Assembly (NCBI RefSeq): GCF_005160265.1 | Contig: NZ_CP039865.1 | Coordinates: forward strand, 4,054,828-4,118,827 | Length of the DNA stretch: 64,000 bases | Source of the DNA: Phreatobacter aquaticus | GTDB taxonomy: Bacteria; Pseudomonadota; Alphaproteobacteria; Rhizobiales; Phreatobacteraceae | Direction of reading: 5' to 3' | In this document: piece by piece, positions 1 through 10,899 of the stretch | Position numbering within the stretch: position 1 is the first letter of the stretch | How the letters are laid out: each line of letters begins with the position of its first letter | Made by a program: the position numbers and the translations under genes | The notes under the pieces: model-generated | Database searches by the model: none | What the model was told of the DNA's origin: nothing | What the model saw: the letters and a program-made list of their open reading frames with translations, nothing else

Positions 1-179
1 CCCAGGAGGCCGAGGTTGCCGAATTTCTGCCAGAGATCCATCGGGAATTGATCGGTCTTGTCGATCTCGGCAGCGCGCGGAGCGATCTCGGCCTGCGCGA
101 AGGCGAACACCGTGTCGCGCAGCATGTCGGCGGTCTCGCCAAGGTCGAAATCGAACGGGCGCGGCGCGTTGGGCAGCAT
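1..179 (-). CDS. ivd: isovaleryl-CoA dehydrogenase, N-terminal part (cut by window edge)
   Basis: Only the first 59 codons are present; the gene runs off the left edge. The reading begins MLPNAPRPFDFDLGETADML and continues with an FAFAQAEIAPRAAEID helix and a DLWQKFGNLGLLG turn, which I recognise as the N-terminus of isovaleryl-CoA dehydrogenase, the FAD enzyme of leucine breakdown that makes 3-methylcrotonyl-CoA. The start ATG follows a GGGAGA ribosome site about five bases upstream. The catalytic Glu lies outside the window, so the assignment rests on the N-terminal signature alone. A second isovaleryl-type dehydrogenase lies at 61531-62733. Confidence 0.8.
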   Translation of the reverse strand, partial: MLPNAPRPFDFDLGETADMLRDTVFAFAQAEIAPRAAEIDKTDQFPMDLWQKFGNLGLL

Positions 180-277
180 GATGATCTCCCGGATCAGCGG
201 TTTGACGCTGTTATAGAAGCGAGGCCATCCTCTGTCATGATCAGCCAAGCGGCCAGCACCGCCTGCAGGAACCAGCC

Positions 278-769
278 ATGGCCGCCTCACCCGAACCACA
301 CGATCCCTATTTCGACCGTCCGAACCGGCTGCCGCTGCCGCCGATCATCTTCGTCACCTGCCTCCTGGCGGCCTATGGCCTGAGCGTGCTCTGGCCGCTG
401 CCGGCCTATCTGCCGCCCGATCTCATGCGCCTGAAGGGTGCCCTGATGCTCGGCGCAGGGCTCGCGCTGGTCTCGGCCTCCGCCATGGCGCTCTTGCGCG
501 GGCGAACCACCCTCCTGCCGAACCGGGCCACCACCCATCTCGTCACCGATGGGCCCTTCGCGTTCTCGCGCAACCCGATCTATCTCGCCAATGCGCTGAT
601 CATGGCGGGCTTCGGCGGAATGTCCTCCTCGCCCTGGTACGACCTTGCCGCCATCGTCTGCCTGATCCTGGACGATCGCCTGGCCGTGCGGCGCGAGGAA
701 GCCCATCTCGCCGCACGCTTCGGTGAGCAATGGCAGGCCTATGCAGCGCGCGTGCGCCGCTGGCTCTAA
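278..769 (+). CDS. isoprenylcysteine carboxyl methyltransferase-like membrane protein
   Basis: 163 residues with two hydrophobic segments in the first half (about 23-45 and 50-70) and a third around 105-128. The C-terminal half holds the SAM-binding pattern of the ICMT/phospholipid methyltransferase superfamily: TDGPFAFSRNPIYLAN near residue 90, then a helix with EEAHLAARFGEQWQAY near 145. Bacterial members are small integral membrane methyltransferases; their substrates are mostly unknown and prenylated proteins are not expected in bacteria. An AGGA ribosome site precedes the ATG. It is convergent with the GH25 gene, with only four bases between the stops. Confidence 0.75.
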   Translation: MAASPEPHDPYFDRPNRLPLPPIIFVTCLLAAYGLSVLWPLPAYLPPDLMRLKGALMLGAGLALVSASAMALLRGRTTLLPNRATTHLVTDGPFAFSRNPIYLANALIMAGFGGMSSSPWYDLAAIVCLILDDRLAVRREEAHLAARFGEQWQAYAARVRRWL

Positions 770-773
770 ACGA

Positions 774-1760
774 TCAGAGACGCGGCCGCGACACCGGCAG
801 CGGCGCGATCATGGTCGGCGTATCGCCCGCCGGCACGGGCACGGTGGGCGGCACAGTCCCGGCAGTCGGCACGGATTGCGGAGCGGCCGCGGGTTCCTGG
901 GTGGCCGAGGCGAGGACAGGCTGAGGTGCCGCCGCGGGCTCAGGCACAGGCGATGGAGCGGCCGCAACTGCTGTCGGCGCGCCATGGCGGAAACTGGACT
1001 GGGCCAGTCGCTGCCACTGGGTTCGGGTGCCCGCGAACAGGTTGCGGTCAACGTTGCCGTTGATACCCGCGACGCGGCCCGTGGCGGTCGTCTGCCAGAA
1101 CGCCCAGCGGCGGCCCGGATAGCGCACATGCGGCAGCGCCGCGACCGACCGCACCCAGAACGGATATTGCGCGAACTCGTTGTTCGCGAGGACCTCGCGG
1201 TGGAACATGATGTCGGCATAGATGATCGGCTTCTTGCCGTAATGCCGCTCCATCGCGTGGAGAAACTCGCGCATCTTGGCCTGCGCCAAAGCGATCGGGA
1301 TGCGGCGGGCGCAGGTCGGCGATTCGAAGTTCCACTCGACATCGAGCACGGGTGGCAGCGCATCCGGCTCGTTCGGCACGTGGCGCTTGAACCATTCGAT
1401 CTGATCGGCCATCGGCCGGCACCAATAGGTGAAGTGATAGGCGCCGCGCGCAATTCCCGCACGGCGCGCACCCTCCCAGTTCTCGCGGAACCGGTCGTCC
1501 ACCCTGTCACCGCCTTCGGTCGCCTTGATGAAGGCGAACGACACGCCAGCCGCCCTCACCTGTTCCCAGTCGATCGTCCCCTGATATTTGGAGACGTCGA
1601 TGCCGTGGATCTCGTGGGCCGAATGGCCGGTGGTCTGGGTCAGTGTCGGGAACGGATGGTCGCTCGACGGCGCGGCCGTTTCCATGGGAACGCTGCCGCA
1701 GGAGGCCAAAGCCAGCGCGGCAGCGGAGATCAGGGCGAAGCGGACGGCTGAGCGGACCAT
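774..1760 (-). CDS. GH25 family muramidase, predicted lipoprotein
   Basis: 328 residues. The N-terminus MVRSAVRFALISAAALALASC is a lipoprotein signal with lipobox LASC, so Cys21 should be acylated. The GH25 (lysozyme M1) barrel spans about 50-255: GIDVSKYQGTIDW at the first strand, FAFIKATEGG, ARGAYHFTYW, and the DVEW strand with the catalytic Asp/Glu. The family cleaves beta-1,4 bonds between MurNAc and GlcNAc. After residue 260 the protein becomes a Pro/Ala/Val-rich low-complexity tail with no fold signature, perhaps a spacer into the cell wall. GH25 proteins in Proteobacteria are often phage-derived, but no phage genes are nearby. Confidence 0.85.
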   Translation of the reverse strand: MVRSAVRFALISAAALALASCGSVPMETAAPSSDHPFPTLTQTTGHSAHEIHGIDVSKYQGTIDWEQVRAAGVSFAFIKATEGGDRVDDRFRENWEGARRAGIARGAYHFTYWCRPMADQIEWFKRHVPNEPDALPPVLDVEWNFESPTCARRIPIALAQAKMREFLHAMERHYGKKPIIYADIMFHREVLANNEFAQYPFWVRSVAALPHVRYPGRRWAFWQTTATGRVAGINGNVDRNLFAGTRTQWQRLAQSSFRHGAPTAVAAAPSPVPEPAAAPQPVLASATQEPAAAPQSVPTAGTVPPTVPVPAGDTPTMIAPLPVSRPRL

Positions 1761-1817
1761 GGATCGAGCGCTTTGACCAGAAATGATGGCCGGGGGATGG
1801 CCGGGAGCAAGCGCCCC

Positions 1818-2537
1818 TTATGCTTTACGACCCGTTTCCTTTTCGTAACGGGCTTTCGCTTCCGCATTCGGCGGATAGAGGCCCGGCAGCGGCACGCCCT
1901 TCTCGACCTCGCCCATCAGCCAGCCCTCGAGGTGCTCCTGCGCCTCGGCCGCCTCAAGCACCGCGTCGACCATGTCCTGCGGGATCAGAACGGCGCCGTC
2001 GCCGTCGCAGACCACGATGTCGTTCGGGAACACCGCGACGCCGCCGCAGCCGATCGGCTCCTGCCAGTTGATGAAGGTCAGCGCAGCGACAGAGGCAGGC
2101 GCAGCCGCGCCCGAGCACCAGACCGGCAGTTTGGTGCCGCGCACGCCCTCGGCGTCGCGCACCACGCCGTCGGTGACGAGGGCGGCGACGCCGCGCTTGG
2201 CCATGCGGGCGCACAGGATGTCGCCGAAAATGCCGGCATCCTTCGAGCCCATGGCGTCGACGACGGCGATCACGCCCTCCGGCATCGCCTCGATGGCGCC
2301 GCGCGTCGAGATCGGGTGCGACCAGCTGGCGGGCGTGGCGAGATCCTCGCGCGCCGGCACGAAGCGCAGCGTGAACGCCCGCCCGACGGTGCGCTTGCCG
2401 GCATGGGAGAAGGGCTGCGTACCCGCCATCCAGATCTTCCGAAGCCCCTTCTTGAGCAGCACCGTCGTGAGAGTCGCGGTGGTGATGGTCTCAAGCTTGG
2501 CCTTGATGGCGGGATCGAGGGGCAGGACGTCGGTCAT
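1818..2537 (-). CDS. RraA-family protein, probable metal-dependent aldolase/decarboxylase
   Basis: 239 residues covering the whole RraA/DlpA fold. It contains the Asp-x20-Arg-Asp arrangement (Asp in IFGDILC, Arg-Asp in DGVVRDAEG) that is associated with members acting as 4-hydroxy-4-methyl-2-oxoglutarate aldolase or oxaloacetate decarboxylase, rather than the RNase E inhibitor role for which RraA was named. The glycine-rich GCGGVAVFPNDIVVCDGDG segment near 165-190 is typical. It stands alone, with no adjacent protocatechuate or gallate pathway genes, so the substrate is open. Confidence 0.7.
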   Translation of the reverse strand: MTDVLPLDPAIKAKLETITTATLTTVLLKKGLRKIWMAGTQPFSHAGKRTVGRAFTLRFVPAREDLATPASWSHPISTRGAIEAMPEGVIAVVDAMGSKDAGIFGDILCARMAKRGVAALVTDGVVRDAEGVRGTKLPVWCSGAAAPASVAALTFINWQEPIGCGGVAVFPNDIVVCDGDGAVLIPQDMVDAVLEAAEAQEHLEGWLMGEVEKGVPLPGLYPPNAEAKARYEKETGRKA

Positions 2538-2645
2538 GACTGAGGACTCATTTGGGTCAGGAAGGTGGATCAGAGGTTGCGGAAACTGCCCGACCTCGGC
2601 GCCCGTGTCGAGCGCGCTTCCTGGGAGCCTGGTGAGAGCTGGCCC

Positions 2646-4217
2646 TCAGGCGGCCTCCACATGCACCGTCCGGCCACGCCGGATGGCTCTTCCCGCCTCT
2701 CCGATCTCCATCGGTCTCCCGAAGAGAAAGCCCTGCATCTGGTCGCAGCCGGCGTTGCGCAGGAACGTGGCCTGTTCCTCCGTCTCCACGCCCTCGGCGA
2801 TCACCTCCAGGCCGAGGGCCCGCCCCACATTGATGACGCAGAGCAGGATCGCGCCGGCCTCGGCGCCCATGTCGAGGTCGCGGACAAAGGACCGGTCGAC
2901 CTTCAGCTTGTCGATCGGGAACTTGCGCAGATAGGACAGCGATGAAAAGCCGGTGCCGAAATCATCAAGCGCGATCTTGACCCCGAGGCTGCGCACCGCC
3001 CGGATCGCAACGAGCGCCTTCTCCGGGTCGTCGATCATGATGCCTTCAGTGATTTCCAGCACCAGTCGCCCCGGCGAAAGCCCTGTCTCGTTCAGAACCG
3101 ACTGGACAAGGGCCGGGAAATCGCCGCGGCGCATCTGCAGCGGCGAGACATTCACCGTCACGAACAGGTCAGGCCAGGCGACGGCCGCCTGGCAGGCTCG
3201 CTTGAGCACTGTCGCTCCCAGTTGATGGATGAGGCCGGTATCCTCGGCGACGGGAATGAACTCGCCCGGCATGATCAGCCCGCGATAGCTGTGGTTCCAG
3301 CGGGCCAGCGCCTCGACGCCCACCACCCGCCTGCCATCGGCCGCCATGATCGGCTGCAGATGCACATCGATCTCGCCGGTGAGCACCGCCCCGCGCAATT
3401 CGCGCTCGAAGAACCGGCGCTGGCTGACATCCTTGTCCATATTGCCGTCATAGGCGACGGCATGCCCGCGGCCGCGATCCTTGGCGGTATAGAGCGCCTT
3501 GTCGGCGCGCCGCATCAGGTCGTCGCGGCCTGCGTCCGGCTGATTGACCTCAAGATAGCCAATGGAGACTCCGACAAGCAGATTGTCGCTGTCGAAGGGA
3601 ATCGGCTTGCTGATCTCGTCGATGATCAGTTGGCAGGCGCGCGCGACATGGTTGCCACTGGCCACGGTCTGAATGATCACGGCGAACTCGTCGCCGCCCA
3701 GCCGCGCGATCTCGGCTTCTCCCCCGCAGACATTGCGCAAGCGGGATGCGACACGCGCCAGCACCGCATCGCCGGCATGATGACCGAACGTGTCGTTGAC
3801 GTCCTTGAAGTGGTCGAGGTCCAGCAGCAGCAGCGTGAACGGCTGGCCGCGATCGGCTGCCTCCAGAACCCGGTCGAAGGCCCGGTAGAAGGCTGCACGG
3901 TTCAGCAATCCCGTGAGGTCGTCCGTGCCCACGGGCAGCAGGAACCGGGCATGCCGGATCACCCGCGCATGGGCGATCCGCAGCCTGATCAGCAATCCCC
4001 CGGCCGCCATGCACGAGACCAGGGCCAGGATGGTGATATTGCGGAAGCCCGTCTCGTCAGCGCCGAAGACCTGCCGGACCGCGTGATCGGACACCACACC
4101 GAGCACGCAGATCAATCCGATGGTCAGGACGATGGCAGCAGCGACCGCCAGAACATGGCCGCTGAGCGCCGCATCGGCATGATGCTTTGTCGACACTGTC
4201 ATTGCGACATCTCGCAT
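2646..4217 (-). CDS. membrane-anchored GGDEF-EAL protein (cyclic-di-GMP turnover)
   Basis: 523 residues. Two N-terminal membrane segments (about 20-43 and 60-78) with a short loop between them are followed by a GGDEF domain (about 95-255) and an EAL domain (about 270-515). GGDEF at 174-178 is intact. The RxxD inhibitory I-site expected just upstream is absent (GGEA instead). The EAL domain carries EAL at 302-304, an NVSPLQ segment, the DDFGTGFSS loop and IAEGVET, so phosphodiesterase activity looks possible. There is no periplasmic sensor domain. An in-frame ATG at 4202 is an alternative start. The upstream 180 bases are AT-rich and probably hold its promoter. Confidence 0.9.
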   Translation of the reverse strand: MRDVAMTVSTKHHADAALSGHVLAVAAAIVLTIGLICVLGVVSDHAVRQVFGADETGFRNITILALVSCMAAGGLLIRLRIAHARVIRHARFLLPVGTDDLTGLLNRAAFYRAFDRVLEAADRGQPFTLLLLDLDHFKDVNDTFGHHAGDAVLARVASRLRNVCGGEAEIARLGGDEFAVIIQTVASGNHVARACQLIIDEISKPIPFDSDNLLVGVSIGYLEVNQPDAGRDDLMRRADKALYTAKDRGRGHAVAYDGNMDKDVSQRRFFERELRGAVLTGEIDVHLQPIMAADGRRVVGVEALARWNHSYRGLIMPGEFIPVAEDTGLIHQLGATVLKRACQAAVAWPDLFVTVNVSPLQMRRGDFPALVQSVLNETGLSPGRLVLEITEGIMIDDPEKALVAIRAVRSLGVKIALDDFGTGFSSLSYLRKFPIDKLKVDRSFVRDLDMGAEAGAILLCVINVGRALGLEVIAEGVETEEQATFLRNAGCDQMQGFLFGRPMEIGEAGRAIRRGRTVHVEAA

Positions 4218-4396
4218 GCGTGACCGAAAACACGGTCGTTGCGAGGAACCTAGCGGGGCAGAAATGAATAATTCTTTTCGTAATATTATTAACAGAAGTA
4301 AGGACTTGGCCTGCCGTGTATGATAGCCGGCAACATGTCGTTGTCACACGGTCGTCACAATAGAAACAACCCAAACATTACCTATAGTCATCTATC

Positions 4397-5794
4397 TTAT
4401 ATCTTGAACCACCAGGTCGCGATTCCAAGAAACGCAAGGAATCCGGTGACATCGGTGACCGTAGTCACGAAGGGCCCCGATGATACCGCTGGATCGGCAT
4501 TCAGCCGGTCGAGAGCGAGCGGAATGAGGATGCCACCCATCGCGCCCGCGACAAGGTTGCAGATCATGGCGAGGCCAATGACCAGGCCGAGATCCGCGAT
4601 GCCGAACCAGAATCCGGCGATCAGGCCGGTGATCACCGCAAAGGCCAGGCCGTTGATGAATCCCGCCATCACCTCGCGGATGATGATGCGCAGCGCGTTG
4701 TGAGGCCCGAGTTCGTGGGTCGCCAATGCCCGCACCGCCACCGTCATGGTCTGGGTCGCGGCATTGCCGCCCTGGCTCGCAACGATCGGCGCCAGCACCG
4801 CCAGAGCCACCATCTTCTCCAGTTCGACCTCGAAGGATTTCAGGACCGTCGAGGCGACAAAGGCGGTGATCAGATTGATGAACAGCCAGCCGAACCGGCC
4901 CTTGGCCGTGGTCCACACGCTGTCGGAGATCTCTTCGTCCGCCTTGACGCCGCCGAGCGCTTTGATCTCGGCGTCCGCCTCCTCCTCGATGACATCGACG
5001 ATATCATCGACAGTCAGCACGCCGACCAGCCTGCCCGCATCGTCGACAACGGCTGCCGAGAGCAGGTTGTAGCGCTCGAACATCAGGGCCACGTCGTGCT
5101 GGTCCTCGCCCGCCTCGACGGTGCGGACATCCTCCTCCATCACCTCGGTCACCGGCACGCCGCGCTTGGTGCGCAGGATGCGATCGAGGCGGATATGGCC
5201 CTGCAGGTGATAGCCCGGATCGACCACGAAGATTTCGGTGAAATCCTCGGGCAGGTCATCGGCCTCGCGCAGATGGTCGATCACCTGACCGACTGTCCAG
5301 AACGGCGGCACCGCGATGAAGTCGTCCTTCATCCGCCGGCCGGCCGAATCGTCGGGATAGTCGAAGGCCCGCTTCAGCGCGACGCGGTCGATCGGCGTCA
5401 ACTTGTCGAGGATCTCGGTGCGATCCTCCTCGGTCAGATCCTCAAGCAGGGCGACCGCATCGTCGCTGTCGAGATCGGCGACGCCTTCCGCGACCTGCTC
5501 CGGCGACAGGTCCTCGAGGATCTCGACGCGGATCGCATCATCGACCTCGATCAGCGCATTGAAGTCGAAATCGGCGCCGAGCAGTTCGACGAGCCGGGTC
5601 CGCTCGTCGCTGGACAGCTGGGCGATCAGGTCGCCCATATCGGCTTCATGCGCCTCGCCGACGAGGTCCTTCAGCCGGACGGCATCGCCCGCCTCGACCG
5701 CGTCGGAGACTGCCCGGACAAGCTCTGTCTTGAGTTCGCCCTCATCATCGCGCCAATCTTCGACATGGGGAATCGGCGCGCTGGTTTCGGCCAT
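4397..5794 (-). CDS. mgtE: magnesium transporter MgtE
   Basis: 465 residues from the chosen start. Order: acidic MgtE N domain (about 20-150), a pair of CBS domains (about 165-285; VEEDQHD-like and VDDIVDVIEEEADAE segments), then five membrane helices from about 305 to the C-terminus. The N and CBS domains of this channel family sense cytoplasmic Mg2+ and close the pore. The frame stays open for 33 codons upstream, but that would run into the divergent gene starting at 5887. The ATG at 5794 has a GAGAGG ribosome site, so it is preferred. The facing start codons are 92 bases apart and must share a promoter region. Confidence 0.92.
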   Translation of the reverse strand: MAETSAPIPHVEDWRDDEGELKTELVRAVSDAVEAGDAVRLKDLVGEAHEADMGDLIAQLSSDERTRLVELLGADFDFNALIEVDDAIRVEILEDLSPEQVAEGVADLDSDDAVALLEDLTEEDRTEILDKLTPIDRVALKRAFDYPDDSAGRRMKDDFIAVPPFWTVGQVIDHLREADDLPEDFTEIFVVDPGYHLQGHIRLDRILRTKRGVPVTEVMEEDVRTVEAGEDQHDVALMFERYNLLSAAVVDDAGRLVGVLTVDDIVDVIEEEADAEIKALGGVKADEEISDSVWTTAKGRFGWLFINLITAFVASTVLKSFEVELEKMVALAVLAPIVASQGGNAATQTMTVAVRALATHELGPHNALRIIIREVMAGFINGLAFAVITGLIAGFWFGIADLGLVIGLAMICNLVAGAMGGILIPLALDRLNADPAVSSGPFVTTVTDVTGFLAFLGIATWWFKI

Positions 5795-5886
5795 GGACGC
5801 CTCTCGGAGACTGCTGGAATGATGGCTGAGGTCTGCGCCTTCTTGAAGCGCACGGATGCTTTTGGCAAGCCGGGAACGACGGCGCG

Positions 5887-6672
5887 ATGACATTGCAGAA
5901 CCGCGTCTCCAAACGGGCGCTGATCGGCGCTGTCAGCCTGCTAGCGACGCCGGCTCTGGCGCTCGGCCGCACCGCTTGCCTGTCGGATGCGCTTGGCACC
6001 CACCGCGTCATGAAGATCGATCTGTCGGGCGGCTTGCGCGTCGGCCGGAAGAGCTTTGCGCAGACGCTCGACCTTGCTCCGCGGGAAGTGGTGCTGACCT
6101 TCGATGACGGTCCCCATCCAGGCCCCACCGACCATGTGCTCGACGCTCTCGCCCGTGAATGCGTGCGCGCCACCTTCTTCCTGATCGGGCGCATGGCCCA
6201 GGGCGCGCCGGCCCTGGCGCGGCGCACGCTGGCCGAGGGTCACACGGTCGCCCATCACTCGATGACCCATCCGATGACGTTGGCGGACCTGCCCCTGCCC
6301 CGCGCGCTCGCCGATATCGAGGCGGGATTCTCGGCCGTCGACCATGCGCTCTATGGCCAGTATGCAGGCGCGCCGCGCACGCCCTTCTTCCGCTTTCCAG
6401 GATTTGGCTCATCCGTGCCGCTGCTTGACCACCTCGCCGGCCGCGGCATCGGCGTGTTCGGCTGCGACTTCTGGGTCTCCGACTGGAATGACATGACGCC
6501 GGAACACCAGCTGGCGCTGACCTTGCGCCGACTGGAGCAAACCGGCGGCGGCATCATCCTGTTCCACGACCCCCGCCCCCAGACGGCGGCGATGATCCCG
6601 GCCTTCCTGCGTGAACTGAAGCGCCGCGCATACAAGGTCGTGCACATGGAACCGGCCCGCGGTGCCGCCTGA
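5887..6672 (+). CDS. polysaccharide deacetylase (NodB homology domain)
   Basis: 261 residues. A probable signal peptide ends around the TPALALG segment (residues 20-27). The NodB domain begins with TFDDGPHPGPTDHVL (near 75), giving the first catalytic Asp and the metal-binding Asp, followed by ATFFLIG and the HTVAHHSMTHP motif with the two metal-binding histidines. FFRFPGFG and the C-terminal GGGIILFHDPRP strand complete the fold. Carbohydrate esterase family 4 enzymes remove N-acetyl groups from peptidoglycan, chitin oligomers or exopolysaccharide. The secreted form fits an envelope substrate. It is divergent from mgtE and not in an obvious operon. Confidence 0.85.
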   Translation: MTLQNRVSKRALIGAVSLLATPALALGRTACLSDALGTHRVMKIDLSGGLRVGRKSFAQTLDLAPREVVLTFDDGPHPGPTDHVLDALARECVRATFFLIGRMAQGAPALARRTLAEGHTVAHHSMTHPMTLADLPLPRALADIEAGFSAVDHALYGQYAGAPRTPFFRFPGFGSSVPLLDHLAGRGIGVFGCDFWVSDWNDMTPEHQLALTLRRLEQTGGGIILFHDPRPQTAAMIPAFLRELKRRAYKVVHMEPARGAA

Positions 6673-6830
6673 CCTGGCACGCTCTGCGTGCTTTTGTCGC
6701 GCGTCGTTGTTTGCTTTTGCAGACAGGCCAGCCTAATTTCCGTCGGGTTACCTGACACGGCAATGCACGCACACGACTTGGCCGATCAGGCCGGCGGTCT
6801 TGTCGCCTCCCAGCCATTCCGGAGCATGCA

Positions 6831-7277
6831 ATGACGGCGAAGCTTGTCCATAGCGGGCTCAGCATTCGTGAGAAGCTGAGGCAGGTCTATAACGACCTCC
6901 GCAACGGTCGAACCGACTACGTCACCTCCTTCTGCACCGAGGATTGCGTGTTCACCATCCTCGGCAACCCCTTGCTCAATCCCTATGCGGGGACATGGAA
7001 GGGACGGCACAACATCGTCCGCGCGCACCAGGCCTATTTCGCCGAGCTCAAGCCCATCGACATGCTGGTCGAGGACATGCTGACCAACGACGACAAGGCG
7101 ATGGTGCACCTGCACGTGACGTCGGAACATGTGCGCAGCGGCATGCTCATCGAGAGCGAACGCTGCGATATCATCTCGGTCCGCGACGGGCTGGCCTATA
7201 ACATCAAGTGCTTCTTCAATTCCGAAGCCACCGCCATCCAGATGGCGACCGCCCCGGTCAACCCGCAGAAGCACTGA
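6831..7277 (+). CDS. NTF2/SnoaL-like fold protein
   Basis: 148 residues matching the cone-shaped NTF2-like fold: an N-terminal helix with LRNGRTDYVTSFCTEDCVF, the NPYAGTWKGRHNIVRAHQAYF segment, and C-terminal strands MVHLHVTSEHVRSG and CDIISVRDGLAYNIKCFF. The fold covers small isomerases, dehydratases and non-enzymatic binding proteins, so no reaction can be named. The start ATG lies 158 bases after the deacetylase stop, which suggests its own promoter. No partner gene points to a pathway. Confidence 0.65.
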   Translation: MTAKLVHSGLSIREKLRQVYNDLRNGRTDYVTSFCTEDCVFTILGNPLLNPYAGTWKGRHNIVRAHQAYFAELKPIDMLVEDMLTNDDKAMVHLHVTSEHVRSGMLIESERCDIISVRDGLAYNIKCFFNSEATAIQMATAPVNPQKH

Positions 7278-7320
7278 GCCGGACACCGGCCATGCGGCCC
7301 GGCCGCGCCCTGGCCGCGGC

Positions 7321-7716
7321 TCACGCCAGGTTGAGCTGCCAGGACACGCCGAAACGGTCGGTGACCCAGGCGAACTTGCGACTGACACCATAATCGTCGA
7401 GCGGCATCAGTTTCTTGCCACCTTCGGTGAGGCCCTCATAGACATGCTCGAGCACGGCCTCGGACGGGCATTCGACATAGAGCGACGAGGCCGGCGTGAA
7501 GGTGAAGGCGTGCTTGACCGGGCTGTCGATGCACATGATGGCGAGATCGCCGATCTCCAGCACCGCGCGCATCACCGATCCCTCGGCCCCCAGCTGACCC
7601 GCGCCATAGCGGACGATCTCGGTGATCGCCGCGTCATCGAACAGGTCGACATAGAACTCCATCGCCTCTTCGGCGCGACCCTGGAACATCAGGAACGGAC
7701 GCACAGTCGTCTGCAT
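7321..7716 (-). CDS. VOC-family (PhnB-like) protein
   Basis: 131 residues from the ATG at 7716. It opens TTVRPFLMFQGRAEEAMEFY and ends KFAWVTDRFGVSWQLNLA, the pattern of PhnB/YjdN-like glyoxalase-fold proteins once annotated as 3-demethylubiquinone methyltransferase. These are metal-binding beta-alpha-beta-beta-beta dimers of mostly unknown function. The frame stays open upstream through the terminator hairpin and the tRNA gene, but that stretch is non-coding. The start chosen is the first codon of the conserved domain. Confidence 0.75.
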   Translation of the reverse strand: MQTTVRPFLMFQGRAEEAMEFYVDLFDDAAITEIVRYGAGQLGAEGSVMRAVLEIGDLAIMCIDSPVKHAFTFTPASSLYVECPSEAVLEHVYEGLTEGGKKLMPLDDYGVSRKFAWVTDRFGVSWQLNLA

Positions 7717-7750
7717 GAGGACCTCGTCGGGGCGCACGCCCGTCTGAAAC

Positions 7751-7778
7751 ACAAAAGGCGAGCCTGAGGCTCGCCTTT
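7751..7778 (-). terminator. rho-independent terminator downstream of tRNA-Leu
   Basis: An 11-base-pair stem (AAAGGCGAGCC and its complement) with a 3-base loop at 7754-7778. On the minus strand it is followed by TTTTGTGTTT. It sits 68 bases beyond the tRNA 3' end and before the VOC gene, so it separates the two. Confidence 0.7.
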
Positions 7779-7845
7779 GGGTGGAAAACCGGCGAACCGG
7801 AGCTCCCGTCTGGACCCTGCCGGGGAATGACTCCCGGAAGAGAAT

Positions 7846-7930
7846 TGGTGCGGTCGAGAGGACTCGAACCTCCACTCGGTTAAGAACTACCACCTCAAGG
7901 TAGCGCGTCTACCAGTTCCGCCACGACCGC
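7846..7930 (-). tRNA. tRNA-Leu (GAG anticodon)
   Basis: Read on the minus strand, the gene starts GCGGTCGTGGCGGAACTGG and ends with an encoded CCA. The acceptor stem GCGGTCG pairs with CGACCGC. The anticodon stem CTACC/GGTAG encloses loop TTGAGGT with anticodon GAG, reading CUC and CUU. The extra arm between anticodon and T stems is long, as expected for a class II leucine tRNA, and the T loop GTTCGAGTCC is standard. Length is 85 bases including CCA. Confidence 0.97.
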
Positions 7931-8017
7931 GTTATCGCCGGGGGCGGCCCGGCGAGAGCGGCTGTCTAGCAGAGCGGTTTGGCCGCCGCAAGCCGTGACT
8001 GCCGCATTCTCTGGGGG

Positions 8018-10039
<2,022 letters not shown>

Positions 10040-10190
10040 GCGGAAAACTCTCGGAATACGCGCGGAGCCAGCGGTCTGCCGGCTATTAGAGCCAGGTCGG
10101 CCCGCCCGTCCACTCAGCTAATCGGACGACGGCCCCGACGAAAGTCGCAACCGCCGTGCCAATTCGCATCACATCCGAGAGATTTGCCGA

Positions 10191-10760
10191 TCAGGCCGCG
10201 CGCATCGGCTTCAGCGCAGTCGTCCACTTGTGCAATTCGTCGAGCACCAGGTTGGCGCCCTGCGCCATCGGCTCGGTGCCGCGGAACACCTTGTCCTCAC
10301 CGATCAGGGTCGAGAACAAAGGCACCGGCACGCCTTCCGGAATGGCCACCATCTTGAGCGTGGTCACCAGCGAGCGGGCCACCTGCGCCGCCCGCAGACC
10401 GCCGGAAATACCGGCATAAGTCACGAAGGCCACCGGCTTGTGGTTCCACTCGGACGCCAGATAGGTCAGCGCATTGATGAACGAGGACGGCGGGAAATAA
10501 TTGTATTCCGGCATGACGAAGGCGAATGCATCCGCCTGCGCAACGCTGGCCGCCCACTTCTTCGTGTGCTCGAACTCGTACTGGCCCATGCGAGGATGCT
10601 TCGGCTCGTCGAAGACCGGCAGGTTGAAGCTGGCAAGATCGACGAGGCTCGCATCGAACTTGCCGTGCTTGAGGGCGAGATCGTGGAACCAGTTGGCGAC
10701 GGGCACGCCCGCCCGGCTCGGACGCGTCGAGGTGATGATGGTCTGGAGCTTGAAGCTCAT
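10191..10760 (-). CDS. NADPH-dependent FMN reductase-family flavoprotein
   Basis: 189 residues from the ATG at 10760, which has GGAGA eight bases upstream. It has a flavodoxin-like fold: ITSTRPSRAGVPVANWF forms the FMN phosphate loop, FVMPEYNYFPPSSFINALTYL is the signature flavin-binding segment, and VAFVTYAGISGGLRA follows. Such proteins reduce FMN, quinones or azo dyes with NAD(P)H. It is divergent from the HxlR regulator at 10900 with operator-like repeats in between, a common pairing in which the regulator responds to a quinone or aldehyde and controls the reductase. Confidence 0.82.
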   Translation of the reverse strand: MSFKLQTIITSTRPSRAGVPVANWFHDLALKHGKFDASLVDLASFNLPVFDEPKHPRMGQYEFEHTKKWAASVAQADAFAFVMPEYNYFPPSSFINALTYLASEWNHKPVAFVTYAGISGGLRAAQVARSLVTTLKMVAIPEGVPVPLFSTLIGEDKVFRGTEPMAQGANLVLDELHKWTTALKPMRAA

Positions 10761-10818
10761 GGGAATCTCCGTAAACGCTGCCGACGGTCCGACGCTTGAC
10801 CTAGCGTGGCGCGGCAAC

Positions 10819-10873
10819 CAAGTTACTCTTTGTAACCGAGGCTATTTAGGTAACTTGTGCCGCGTCGCACAAG
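10819..10873. promoter_or_regulatory. operator-like repeats between the FMN reductase and HxlR genes
   Basis: CAAGTTAC at 10819-10826 and its exact complement GTAACTTG at 10850-10857 form an 8-base inverted repeat. Within it, GTTAC at 10822-10826 and GTAAC at 10832-10836 form a tighter pair. Overlapping these, CTTGTGC at 10854-10860 and GCACAAG at 10867-10873 form a further perfect 7-base inverted repeat. The cluster lies in the 139-base divergent region, where an HxlR-type regulator would bind. Function is inferred. Confidence 0.5.
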
Positions 10874-10899
10874 AAGGCACTTCGAGGGAAGTCAGGCAC

